A stretch of 64,000 bases of DNA from Staphylococcus canis. GTDB lineage: Bacteria; Bacillota; Bacilli; Staphylococcales; Staphylococcaceae. Position numbers and translations under genes: made by a program. Shown piece after piece: positions 8,948-15,991 of the stretch. The DNA lies in contig NZ_JABANU010000013.1 of the NCBI RefSeq assembly GCF_016238445.1, forward strand, positions 1 through 64,000, in the 5' to 3' direction. Positions within the stretch are counted from its first letter, which is position 1; each line of letters starts with the position of its first letter. A model generated the notes under the pieces. That model did no database searches, was not told the DNA's origin, and saw only the letters and a program-made list of their open reading frames with translations.

Positions 8948-9664
8948 TTATTCAATTCTTGGCAAGGAAAGTAAATCTGAATTTATTTGATTAATGATTG
9001 CTAAAAGCGTTATAGCGTCCACACTTACATTACTAATTTCTTTAGGATAAATATTTTTTATCCTAAACTTACTAATTGGTTGAAACGAATTAACACAGGC
9101 AAAACTGGTGTTTTTTAATTTTTTTAGTTTTTCAATAGCGTCTTTAGCTTTTTTGACGTCTTTATTAAGCTTATCGATTTTTTTCGAAGATGAACTTTCC
9201 CACTCTATAAATTCAGCAAACTTTAGTCGAATCTCTTCATCAGACATCACATGTGGATTAAATTCGTTTAATTCACTCAAAATATTTTCATAATTTTTCT
9301 TTTTGTCATTCAATGTATCTAAAGCTTTTGTTATATATTTTAGTTTCATATCAATATTTATCTTTAGGTACTTAGGATTATACTTTGAAGAAAGTGGAAC
9401 AACGTTTATTATATCTTCTTTGTGGCTATCATTACGATTCATGACTATAGCAAAGTGTGAGTTTGAAAATTCATGATTAACATTAAGTCCAAAGTCAACA
9501 AATACAATATCACCCTGTTGGAATTTAGGGTAATAACCCTTGTGCTTCTCCTCTGATTCAAATTTACGTAATAAATAATCAAGTTGATAATCTATATTCT
9601 TAAATTTAAAGTCACCAGAGGTTTTTAACTTATGAATTCTTTGATTAAAATTAAATTTTGACAT
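8948..9664 (-). CDS. MazF/PemK-fold protein with a long helical insertion
   Basis: A 238-aa protein. Residues ~50-100 look like a MazF/PemK barrel (GDIVFVDFG, SHFAIVMNR, VVPLSS). A charged, lysine-rich helical or coiled-coil stretch at ~110-185 interrupts the fold, and it closes with a NSFQPISKFRI-type strand. MazF-family toxins are about 110 aa, so the insertion doubles the size. MazF proteins cleave RNA at short motifs, but that activity is not shown here. No antitoxin lies beside it. The position downstream of the repressor block is where phages keep immunity or conversion genes. ATG 9664 is preferred over an upstream TTG. Confidence 0.6.
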   Translation of the reverse strand: MSKFNFNQRIHKLKTSGDFKFKNIDYQLDYLLRKFESEEKHKGYYPKFQQGDIVFVDFGLNVNHEFSNSHFAIVMNRNDSHKEDIINVVPLSSKYNPKYLKINIDMKLKYITKALDTLNDKKKNYENILSELNEFNPHVMSDEEIRLKFAEFIEWESSSSKKIDKLNKDVKKAKDAIEKLKKLKNTSFACVNSFQPISKFRIKNIYPKEISNVSVDAITLLAIINQINSDLLSLPRIE

Positions 9665-9672
9665 TCCATCCC

Positions 9673-9790
9673 TCAACCTCCAATCCTTCTCACCTCAAAA
9701 ACTCTTAACGGTTCAAACGTAATAGAGTAATTGGCGTAGTTAGTTCCAATACCATATTTATTTTTGTAATGTTCCAATGCATTGAGATTA
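9673..9790 (-). pseudogene. C-terminal tail remnant of an immA gene (copy 1)
   Basis: Translated leftward, this reads as LEHYKNKYGIG...YSITFEPLRVFE, matching the C-terminus of the intact ImmA-like protein (NHYKLKYGLS...YIIQFEPLIIYK). There is no start codon or N-terminal part. The stop overlaps the leader of the MazF-like gene. It also shares a near-identical ~30-bp stretch with copy 2 at about 10824-10854. Confidence 0.7.
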
Positions 9791-9812
9791 TTTAAAAACA
9801 AAATGTAAAAAA

Positions 9813-10790
9813 CTAATTAATCTCACATGCGTAATTATCATTATCTCTGTCTAATTTTGACGCATACGCAGCGTGCCCGGCAGGAACACCATTAGGATGA
9901 ACTTCTCTTAAAGCAGTACAATTAGGGAATGACTCAGTATTGCTAGTTGATTGTTCTGAATCTTCGGATTGGCCAACATCAGATGAAGGATTATCTACTT
10001 GATTTTCGGTAGTAATATCTTCATTCTCATTAGAGTCGTATACATCTTTTTGTTTTTTCTCAAATACTGAGTCTATACTCCATATACCAATTTTTTCAGA
10101 TTTTGCTTGTTCTTGAGATGTTTCAAGTGTATCTAAATATCTTGTATTAGGCGGATAAGCATAAGCAACTTTTGCTAAACCTTCTCTAACTAATATATTG
10201 TTTAGCATTTCTCCATCAACATATATGTATGCTAATTTTCTATTGTATTTATCTTCTTTTTGACCAACGTCAAACTCTACTTCTATCTTCTCAGCATTAG
10301 TTAATAATTCAGCTGTTCTATCTGAAGCTTCTTGGCCGAATGGTTGTTTACCGACTTTTGGGTGTTTAGTTTCAGGTGTATCTATAAGTAAAAATCTAAA
10401 TGATTCTGTTCGACCATCATAATTAAATTTTGCAGTATCACCATCAACAGTAGAGACAAGTTTGACAGGTATCCTATCTTTTGTTCCTGGGTTCAATTCT
10501 TTTTTGTCTTTGTTATTTGACTTCTCATTAGATATATTTTGTGATTTAGATTGGTTAGTTTCTTCTTTTTTATTACTTTCTTTTGAATCATCAGTTTTAT
10601 CTTTATCAACAGCTTCTTTCGGCTTGTTTTTCTCTTCGGTTACTTTATCTGTATCATCGTTACTGTTACCGTCTGTAAAAATAGCAGAACAGCCACCGAT
10701 TAATAATAGAATTAAAAAGATGATCCCAAAGCACCCTAGGCAGCCTGAACAGCCGTTATTATTTTCTTTTTTCTTTTGATTTTCTTCCAT
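9813..10790 (-). CDS. Membrane-anchored staphylococcal-nuclease-like protein with Excalibur domain
   Basis: A 325-aa protein. It has a Cys-rich N-terminus, one membrane segment (~18-35, GIIFLILLLIGGC), a long charged linker (~40-105), a thermonuclease domain (~108-235) and a C-terminal Excalibur calcium-binding motif DRDNDNYACE. Nuclease catalytic motifs are present: the RFLLIDTPE region and NRKLAYI. It should degrade nucleic acid outside the membrane. ATG 10790 is chosen because GGAGAAT precedes it. It lies immediately downstream of an immA tail remnant, which points to acquisition as a cassette. Confidence 0.8.
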   Translation of the reverse strand: MEENQKKKENNNGCSGCLGCFGIIFLILLLIGGCSAIFTDGNSNDDTDKVTEEKNKPKEAVDKDKTDDSKESNKKEETNQSKSQNISNEKSNNKDKKELNPGTKDRIPVKLVSTVDGDTAKFNYDGRTESFRFLLIDTPETKHPKVGKQPFGQEASDRTAELLTNAEKIEVEFDVGQKEDKYNRKLAYIYVDGEMLNNILVREGLAKVAYAYPPNTRYLDTLETSQEQAKSEKIGIWSIDSVFEKKQKDVYDSNENEDITTENQVDNPSSDVGQSEDSEQSTSNTESFPNCTALREVHPNGVPAGHAAYASKLDRDNDNYACEIN

Positions 10791-10803
10791 TATTAATTCT
10801 CCT

Positions 10804-10862
10804 TCATTCAATTGTTTTATATTCAAAAACTCTTAACGGTTCAAAAGTAATAGGCGTAATGG
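10804..10862 (-). pseudogene. C-terminal tail remnant of an immA gene (copy 2)
   Basis: The minus strand reads YTITPITFEPLRVFEY then stop, again the ImmA C-terminal motif. Only about 20 codons remain. It sits just before the nuclease gene, in the same position that copy 1 has before the MazF-like gene. Confidence 0.65.
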
Positions 10863-10867
10863 TGTAA

Positions 10868-10893
10868 TAAAAAAGGGTAGGCGTGCTACCCTG
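10868..10893 (-). terminator. Leftward terminator after the 192-aa membrane protein
   Basis: AGGGTAG-cacgc-CTACCCT on the minus strand is followed by a T run. It would separate this gene from the nuclease cassette. Confidence 0.7.
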
Positions 10894-10897
10894 AAAA

Positions 10898-11476
10898 TTA
10901 TTCGAAACTTGAAACTATAAGACTACGAACATTACCGTCATCAGTTAGTGATAAAGTGACGTAATAATCTTTATTTAAAGATTCAGAATGATATTTTTGT
11001 TCTGTGTCTGATTTATTAGAAACAAATTCAGCATCTTTTGCCATCAAATCTTTCGCATGTTCATTCAAGAAGTTTTTATCTGTATTTTTATTTAACGGTA
11101 AATTAGAAAAATCTTTTTCAGCTTGTAATATATCGTCGTTGTCACCTAGTATATAAGTCATATCATCAATAACCACAGGATTATTATTGTTATGCTTTTT
11201 AGTTAGCTTTCCATAAACCGTGTTATCTTCCGGTCTAACTTTTTTAGTTTCAGATGTTTTATCTTCTTGCTTTTCTTTTTCTTGTGTTTTTTTATCGTCT
11301 TGTTTTTTAGATTGTTCATCTGTTGCTTTTTGCATTTGCTTTTCAGTATCTTTTTTCTGTTTATCTTCATCGTTGCCAAATAAGGCGCTGCAACCACCAA
11401 AAACTAAAATAATTAACAGAATGATACCTAAACAACCAAGACAACCTTTTTTGTTTTCGTCTTTTGTCTGCGACAT
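10898..11476 (-). CDS. Membrane-anchored prophage protein of unknown function
   Basis: A 192-aa protein. The N-terminal module (GCLGCLGIILLIILVFGGC) closely resembles that of the neighbouring nuclease, then comes a lysine/glutamate-rich linker (~35-80). The C-terminal half (~85-192) is a small mixed alpha/beta domain I do not recognise, with a basic YGKLTKKHNNNNP stretch at its start. Its single membrane anchor and place beside the repressor resemble superinfection-exclusion lipoproteins of Gram-positive phages. That role is an inference from context only. Confidence 0.7.
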   Translation of the reverse strand: MSQTKDENKKGCLGCLGIILLIILVFGGCSALFGNDEDKQKKDTEKQMQKATDEQSKKQDDKKTQEKEKQEDKTSETKKVRPEDNTVYGKLTKKHNNNNPVVIDDMTYILGDNDDILQAEKDFSNLPLNKNTDKNFLNEHAKDLMAKDAEFVSNKSDTEQKYHSESLNKDYYVTLSLTDDGNVRSLIVSSFE

Positions 11477-11520
11477 TTATATGTCCCCTTTAAATTTTAT
11501 TTATATTAAACGCTATAGCG

Positions 11521-11976
11521 TCAAATATCTTTGTATATTATGAGTGGCTCAAATTGGATTATGTAGTTGTTATGTCTGACTGATAAGCCATATTTCAATT
11601 TATAGTGATTAATGCAATTTTCTACAAAACTTTTAGACACTTCAAAATAAAGTGACATTTCGTGCAAATTGTGCACACCATACTCAAAGGCGTCTACGAT
11701 ACCTTGTAATGTTATAACTGATTCATACGCCTCTCTACGGGCTTTTAATTCAAATTTACGATTGAGTATATTTGATTGATCTAAAATATTACCAGAAGAC
11801 AAATAGTAATGTGCAACTTCTTCCGCTAACACTTCATGCTTTTGGAAACCGGTTAAATTTCTATCTATTAGAATTACATCATTGTCTAAAAAGCCTTTAA
11901 AGTCTCCAGGTAATTCGAATTTATCTTCCACAGTTATGTATTGATGTTTCTGTAATAATTCTTCGTATTTCCCCAA
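11521..11976 (-). CDS. ImmA/IrrE-family metallopeptidase
   Basis: A 151-aa DUF955 protein. The zinc-site helix reads HEVLAEEVAHYYLSSG; many relatives have HExxH there, whereas this helix has EExxH, as seen in other staphylococcal phage members. ImmA of ICEBs1 cleaves the ImmR repressor upon induction. The gene lies directly downstream of a short XRE repressor without its own peptidase domain. This pair therefore probably forms an ImmR/ImmA-type switch in place of RecA-driven self-cleavage. Confidence 0.85.
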   Translation of the reverse strand: MGKYEELLQKHQYITVEDKFELPGDFKGFLDNDVILIDRNLTGFQKHEVLAEEVAHYYLSSGNILDQSNILNRKFELKARREAYESVITLQGIVDAFEYGVHNLHEMSLYFEVSKSFVENCINHYKLKYGLSVRHNNYIIQFEPLIIYKDI

Positions 11977-11994
11977 ATTCCATCAGCCCTTTAT

Positions 11995-12309
11995 TTATTT
12001 GTCTCTTGCTTTTCTTACCATTTCCGCAAATTCTCTAATTTTAGCGAGTTCCTCTTCTGAAAAATCCCCGTCTAAATGAGCAGCGATAGTATCTTGTTGT
12101 AAACTTTTATCTTCTGTAATGTCAGAGGGCATCACGCCAAAGTAATCAGCAAGTAATTCAATTTTATCTCTTCTCGGATATTTAACCGCATTTATCCAAC
12201 TACTAACTGTTGATTCTTTTAAATCTAAATCTTTAGCCATATCCGTTTGTGTTTTACCTTTACGTTCTAAAAGATTTTTTAAATTTTTTGAAAGAACTTC
12301 TTTAGCCAT
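11995..12309 (-). CDS. XRE-family prophage repressor (CI/ImmR-like)
   Basis: A 104-aa protein with an N-terminal helix-turn-helix (KTQTDMAKDLDLKESTVSSW) at ~18-38 and a short acidic, helical C-terminus. It is much shorter than the ~240-aa repressors with an S24 peptidase, consistent with its partner ImmA-like protein downstream. It is transcribed leftward from a promoter facing that of cro, and should keep the lytic operon silent. Confidence 0.88.
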   Translation of the reverse strand: MAKEVLSKNLKNLLERKGKTQTDMAKDLDLKESTVSSWINAVKYPRRDKIELLADYFGVMPSDITEDKSLQQDTIAAHLDGDFSEEELAKIREFAEMVRKARDK

Positions 12310-12343
12310 TTGATTGCCTCTCTTCTTATTTAAGTGTTGTCTA

Positions 12344-12432
12344 AATTATATTAAAAAGTTTACAAAAAGTAAAGCCTTTTTCTAGAAAAATTTACTTAAT
12401 GTGTTGACACTTTACTTTTAGTGTAGTAAATT
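12344..12432. promoter_or_regulatory. Divergent repressor/cro promoters and operators
   Basis: The rightward promoter has TTGACA at 12404-12409, a 17-bp spacer and TAAATT at 12427-12432. The leftward one has TATAAT (12344-12349, minus) with TTTACT about 18 bp upstream (12368-12373). Candidate operators are TTTAC-N5-GTAAA near 12359-12373 and the inverted repeat ACACT...AGTGT within the rightward spacer. The motif ACTTTTAGTGTAGT recurs at about 12685-12698, after cro, so a third site may be there. Confidence 0.75.
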
Positions 12433-12461
12433 AGGTACATACCTTACAGGGAGGTGACAAC

Positions 12462-12674
12462 ATGACAGACACGATCGAGACTCTTTCTCTGAAAAGTGCA
12501 AGAACCGAATTCGATTATACGCAAGAGCAAATTGCTGATAAACTAGGGGTTTCAAGAGCACAATATATTGCGTGGGAAAGAGGGGATGTAGTACCTAAAA
12601 GCATGGTCGTTTATGCTTTAGCTTACATCTACGGGATTAATGCTGACTTATTAAGAGTTAGCAAAAAAATTTAA
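12462..12674 (+). CDS. Cro-like XRE regulator
   Basis: A 70-aa helix-turn-helix protein (YTQEQIADKLGVSRAQYIAWERG at ~20-42). It is the first gene of the rightward operon, opposite the repressor, so by position it is the Cro counterpart that shuts off repressor synthesis. A GGAGGTG ribosome site precedes ATG. Confidence 0.85.
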   Translation: MTDTIETLSLKSARTEFDYTQEQIADKLGVSRAQYIAWERGDVVPKSMVVYALAYIYGINADLLRVSKKI

Positions 12675-12715
12675 CACCAACTTCACTTTTAGTGTAGTTT
12701 AGAGGAGGATGAACA

Positions 12716-13471
12716 ATGCAACTATTACAGGAAGTCAAAATCGAAAACAACTCGAAATTAGGGGCAGTTGTTTCTAGTCGAGTAGTAGCAAATGAATTAA
12801 ATAGAACACACAAAAATGTAATTAGAGGATTGGAGAAAATTTTAACCAGCTCAAATGTGAGCTCGTTAATCGTACTTAGTGAATATAAAGATGCTAAGGG
12901 CGAAACTCGAAAAGAATACCTACTTACAAAAGACGGATTCACTCTCTACATGTTCAACATTCAAGGTCATAACGAATTTAAAATGGCATACATTAACAGA
13001 TTTAACGAAATGGAAAACGCACTTCAAAACAAATTGCCTGGAACTTATAAAGAGGCATTAACTCAATTGTTGGAAACAGTTGAACGTAATGAACAATTAG
13101 CACTTGAAAATAACATGCAAAAGCAAAAGATTGCGGAATATGAACCTAAAGCATCTTATTTAGACACTATTCTTAACAACAAGAGTTTGGTGACAGTCGG
13201 ACAAATCGCAAAAGATTATGGTATGTCAGCTCAAGCACTAAACAAGTTGCTGCATGAATTGAAAGTACAGTACAAACAATCAGGACAATGGTTACTTTAT
13301 TCAAATCTACACGACAAAGGTTATACACATTCTTCTACAACGGAGATTGAACATAAAGACGGTAGCACATCGGTTCGCATGAACACTAAGTGGACGCAAA
13401 AAGGTCGTCTATTCATCTACGACTTACTTAAAGACAACGATATTCTACCCACAATCGAACAAACAAATTAA
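12716..13471 (+). CDS. Phage antirepressor, Rha-type N-domain plus KilA-C domain
   Basis: A 251-aa protein. The N-terminal half matches the Rha family (SSRVVANELNRTHKNVIRGL ... YLLTKDGFTLYMFN ... RFNEME). The C-terminal half (~140-245) is the KilA-C/ANT domain (PKASYLDTIL ... WTQKGRLFIYDLL). Such proteins counter the repressor and promote the lytic cycle. Its last codons (TIEQTN) together with the next ribosome site are repeated as non-coding copies at 14206 and 14652. Confidence 0.88.
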   Translation: MQLLQEVKIENNSKLGAVVSSRVVANELNRTHKNVIRGLEKILTSSNVSSLIVLSEYKDAKGETRKEYLLTKDGFTLYMFNIQGHNEFKMAYINRFNEMENALQNKLPGTYKEALTQLLETVERNEQLALENNMQKQKIAEYEPKASYLDTILNNKSLVTVGQIAKDYGMSAQALNKLLHELKVQYKQSGQWLLYSNLHDKGYTHSSTTEIEHKDGSTSVRMNTKWTQKGRLFIYDLLKDNDILPTIEQTN

Positions 13472-13478
13472 GGAGGGA
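13451..13478 (+). repeat. Direct repeat R1: antirepressor tail plus ribosome site
   Basis: ATCGAACAAACAAATTAAGG followed by AGGGATAAA. This copy encodes the end of the antirepressor. Near-identical copies R2 and R3 follow downstream. Confidence 0.85.
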
Positions 13479-13485
13479 TAAAAAA

Positions 13486-13629
13486 ATGAAACTACTCAAA
13501 TACACAAAAATAGCACTCCTAATCATCATCTTGGCGGAGGAGATTAGGAATGCTAAAAGTATAAAAAATCATAAACATGGCATTAAGTTATCAATTAATA
13601 AAAATAAATGTTTGATAACTAATTATTGA
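13486..13629 (+). CDS. Small hydrophobic phage protein
   Basis: A 47-aa frame with a strong AGGAGG ribosome site. It starts MKLLKYTKIALLIIILAEEI, so one short membrane segment, followed by a basic tail. Function unknown. Its end overlaps the end of the leftward gene at 13623 by 7 nt. Confidence 0.5.
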   Translation: MKLLKYTKIALLIIILAEEIRNAKSIKNHKHGIKLSINKNKCLITNY

Positions 13630-13913
13630 ATACGTGGTAAATAATTATCTTCTTTTTCATTATAGTCTAAAGCCCAATTACTTTTAATGACTATTATTTC
13701 TGGAGTTTGAATAAACATGATGTTAAAGCCATTATCATATTTTTGTTCCGTAATTTTTAAATCATTTGTGTGATAAATTTCATCACGGTGAAATTCATTT
13801 TGCCAATCCCCTTCTGAGTCAAGCCATGGAGTATCAATGCTTATTTCAGTAGTACCACCATTTTGAGGTGGCTTTATTTCATAAGTGAAAGGAAATCTTT
13901 GAACATTTACCAT
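13623..13913 (-). CDS. Leftward accessory gene of unknown function
   Basis: A 96-aa soluble protein, start MVNVQRFPFTYEI, with a GGGGGTG ribosome site. The sequence suggests a small beta-rich domain; I do not recognise the family. It lies against the direction of the early operon and has its own extended -10 promoter (TGTGTATAAT; plus-strand ATTATA at 13951-13956). That makes it a typical moron, able to be expressed in the lysogen. Confidence 0.65.
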   Translation of the reverse strand: MVNVQRFPFTYEIKPPQNGGTTEISIDTPWLDSEGDWQNEFHRDEIYHTNDLKITEQKYDNGFNIMFIQTPEIIVIKSNWALDYNEKEDNYLPRIQ

Positions 13914-14014
13914 CCTATACACCCCCAATCTACGCAGTAGCGTTATAAACATTATACACAAAATTAGATTGAATAATGACAAAAGTAGAAGATTAACACA
14001 AAGGAGGTTTTTAT

Positions 14015-14149
14015 ATGGTTCAAACAATACAAGTAACCGTACCAATCCCAAACGATCATATCATCATTTCAAAAGTTGAATATCAAGAACTATTAGATAA
14101 TCGTCCAATCAATATGACTTTGCAGGAAGTTGCTGACACTTTCCCTTAA
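14015..14149 (+). pseudogene. Truncated DUF771-type phage protein
   Basis: Reads MVQTIQVTVPIPNDHIIISK... with AAGGAGG upstream, and stops after 44 aa (TLQEVADTFP). The full-length relatives known from staphylococcal phages are about 100 aa with a helix-turn-helix after this segment. The stop falls where the helix would begin. It may be a broken gene whose role is now carried by the 91-aa protein at 14683. Confidence 0.55.
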
Positions 14150-14150
14150 T

Positions 14151-14200
14151 TTATGAGACAACATATTTATTCATATTTATCACCTCCTTAGGTGATTATA
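14151..14200 (-). other. Promoter and start-codon remnant of a leftward gene
   Basis: On the minus strand TATAAT (14195-14200), AAGGAGGTGAT and ATG (14174) are followed by only 7 codons (MNKYVVS). The layout is the same as that of the intact leftward gene starting at 14584 (TATACT, AAGGAGGTGAT, ATG). It looks like the stump of a related insertion. Confidence 0.5.
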
Positions 14201-14205
14201 CCAAA

Positions 14206-14241
14206 ACAATCGAACAAACAAATTAAGGAGGATAAACAATG
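14206..14241 (+). repeat. Direct repeat R2 of the antirepressor tail
   Basis: Matches R1 over about 28 bp (ACAATCGAACAAACAAATTA and AGGAGG) but is not preceded by the antirepressor gene. It provides the ribosome site for the 53-aa gene at 14239. Confidence 0.85.
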
Positions 14242-14400
14242 CAAGAGGAGAACAAAGAGTTAGAAATAAATTTAAATATTAATGTAAAAAACCGCAATGA
14301 ACTAAATGAATTGTTGGAGGCAATTCAAAAAGACATTGCAGCTTTAAAGAATGATTTTGACAAATTAAATCAATTTAATATCAAGTTCGATTTAGAGTGA
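14239..14400 (+). CDS. Small acidic helical phage protein
   Basis: A 53-aa frame starting MQEENKELEINLNIN, probably one amphipathic helix in its second half (NELLEAIQKDIAALKNDFDKL). A strong ribosome site comes from repeat R2. Function unknown. Its end overlaps the leftward zinc-ribbon gene by 20 nt. Confidence 0.55.
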   Translation: MQEENKELEINLNINVKNRNELNELLEAIQKDIAALKNDFDKLNQFNIKFDLE

Positions 14401-14584
14401 TTTCAGAAGAGCAACTCGGACATTTAGCTTTGTAATTTCTGAATTTGAAAGTTCGCTTTTTCTCACAGATAGGACATTTCATCTTCTTATCGAATTTAGC
14501 TAATTGTTTATTAAAAGCTTTTCTAAAGTCTTTATCGAATTGTTTTTCATCAAAATCAATTGAAACACCATGCTTTTTAGCCAT
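14381..14584 (-). CDS. Leftward zinc-ribbon protein
   Basis: A 67-aa protein with two CxxC knuckles (CPICEKKRTFKFRNYKAKC, then CPSC), i.e. a C4 zinc ribbon, and a basic helical N-terminal half. ATG 14584 is preceded by AAGGAGGTGAT and a TGCTATACT extended -10 box (plus-strand AGTATA at 14606-14611). It is oriented against the early operon, so it is likely a moron with its own promoter. It may bind nucleic acid. Confidence 0.6.
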   Translation of the reverse strand: MAKKHGVSIDFDEKQFDKDFRKAFNKQLAKFDKKMKCPICEKKRTFKFRNYKAKCPSCSSEITLNRT

Positions 14585-14651
14585 AAACATCACCTCCTTA
14601 TTAGGAGTATAGCAGAAAGGAGCGTACACGATTGAACGAATTACAAACATT

Positions 14652-14685
14652 AATTGAACAAACAAATTAAGGAGGACAAACAATG
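14652..14685 (+). repeat. Direct repeat R3 of the antirepressor tail
   Basis: Third copy (AATTGAACAAACAAATTAAGG then AGGACAAACAATG reads on). It supplies the ribosome site of the 91-aa gene at 14683. Confidence 0.85.
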
Positions 14686-14958
14686 CTAAATATCCAAATC
14701 GACGACGAATTAATTAACGAATTAGTAGATAAAAAGGTAGAAGAAATTTTATCTAATTACAAGAGAACGTTAGTAACAGTCGACATAAAAGATCTGGTTG
14801 AAATTACAGGGTTAAGTAAGTCGACGCTAGAAAAGAATATTATTACTCAACCTGAAGTGATTGAAGTTACACGTCGAATTGGTTCACGTGTACTGTACAA
14901 ATATCCTGATGTTATTGGCGCTCTATCGAAAGTTATAGACAGATTAGGGGGTGATTAA
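14683..14958 (+). CDS. DUF771-like phage DNA-binding protein
   Basis: A 91-aa protein with a short N-terminal helix (ELVDKKVEEIL) and a helix-turn-helix-like segment (VDIKDLVEITGLSKSTLEKNI) followed by a basic wing (VTRRIGSRV). It resembles the excisionase-like small proteins found after the antirepressor in staphylococcal phages. It could regulate the early operon or act in excision; neither is shown. Confidence 0.6.
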   Translation: MLNIQIDDELINELVDKKVEEILSNYKRTLVTVDIKDLVEITGLSKSTLEKNIITQPEVIEVTRRIGSRVLYKYPDVIGALSKVIDRLGGD

Positions 14959-14960
14959 CA

Positions 14961-15179
14961 ATGTTAAAAGAAGAAGTCGAAAAAAGATTGTATCGCATAC
15001 TAAAACACAAAAATAACTCATCATTTTTTAAAAGTGACGAGTTAGAGGATTTAACGAAATTATATAAAATTCTAAATGAAAGCAATTATAAAAACATCAC
15101 TTTTACAGATATTACACCAGCCATATCAATCATAAGTATCACAAGTGTTATTATCACAATCTTAATAAAGTTGTTGTAA
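14961..15179 (+). CDS. Small phage protein with C-terminal membrane helix
   Basis: 72 aa; charged N-terminal half and a hydrophobic end (AISIISITSVIITILIKLL) that looks like a tail anchor. It lies 2 nt after the previous gene. Function unknown. Confidence 0.6.
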   Translation: MLKEEVEKRLYRILKHKNNSSFFKSDELEDLTKLYKILNESNYKNITFTDITPAISIISITSVIITILIKLL

Positions 15180-15250
15180 TCATCACCTTATCAATTAGTG
15201 ACTTAATTATAGCAAAAAGAAGAGACGAGCAAATCTTTGGAGGTGATTAA

Positions 15251-15427
15251 GTGAACAAATTAATAGCTTGGTTTATGACGTTTATCGTCGCGTTCATAAC
15301 ATTGACATTTTCAGTGTTTGCAGGCGTGCATTTCACGACGCTAATCATCATAGTGTTCGTGTCTGAAATAGCGACGTATCACGCAACGCTATACGTACTG
15401 AATGAATTAAAAAAGACTGAATGCTAA
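15251..15427 (+). CDS. Small two-helix membrane protein
   Basis: 58 aa from GTG with GGAGGTG upstream. Two hydrophobic segments (AWFMTFIVAFITLTFSVFAG and TTLIIIVFVSEIA) cover most of it. Common in the early region of staphylococcal phages; function unknown. Confidence 0.6.
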   Translation: MNKLIAWFMTFIVAFITLTFSVFAGVHFTTLIIIVFVSEIATYHATLYVLNELKKTEC

Positions 15428-15505
15428 CCACCATTAGCAAACAGTCGGAATTTAAACAAAATTAATCGAATTAATTATATCACAAAATTTAGGAGGAGTT
15501 AATAA

Positions 15506-15991
15506 ATGACTAACTTATTCGATCTAAATCAAAACGAACTCGCTATTTTAGAAATGCTTGAAAATGAAGAGTTGAGTTTTGAGGACGTAAAAGACACTTT
15601 GGACTCAATTCGAGAAGAACAAAAGCGTAAATATGATTTCATGCAAAAAATGATTCTGTCATTAAAAGGTGATGTAAACACGTTAAAAGAGCGTGAAACT
15701 TCACTAAGTAAACGAAGAAAATCGTACGAGAATAAAATCAAATCACTTCAAAACTACATGTTAGATTCAATGAAATTTAAAGGTGAAACAAAATTCAAAA
15801 CAGAAGAGTTCACATATTTCATTAGAAAATCTGAATCGACTCAAATCGATGATGAAAGTGTAGTACCTGATAAATACAAAGAGGAACAAGCACCGAAAAT
15901 AAACAAAGGTCAAATTAAAAAGGACATTAAAGCAGGCATTGAAGTTAAAGGTGCGACACTCGTCGAAAATGAAAGTTTAGGGGTGAGATGA
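15506..15991 (+). CDS. Siphovirus Gp157-family protein
   Basis: 161 aa. A helical N-terminal half is rich in coiled coil (~30-90) and is followed by the conserved FYFIRKSES-like strand and the VPDKYKEEQAPKINKGQIKK segment typical of Gp157. Members accompany single-strand annealing proteins in phage recombination modules. Here it overlaps the ERF gene by 4 nt. Its exact role is uncertain. Confidence 0.85.
   Translation: MTNLFDLNQNELAILEMLENEELSFEDVKDTLDSIREEQKRKYDFMQKMILSLKGDVNTLKERETSLSKRRKSYENKIKSLQNYMLDSMKFKGETKFKTEEFTYFIRKSESTQIDDESVVPDKYKEEQAPKINKGQIKKDIKAGIEVKGATLVENESLGVR

Noticed and set aside
11220-11543. Rightward open frame opposite the 192-aa membrane gene
   Set aside because: It is the Ser/Phe-rich complement of a Lys/Glu-rich real gene, with no start signal.
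11521-11976. Inactive ImmA because HExxH is EExxH
   Set aside because: The same EE(L/V)xH form is familiar from other staphylococcal phage ImmA-like proteins, so loss of function is not implied.
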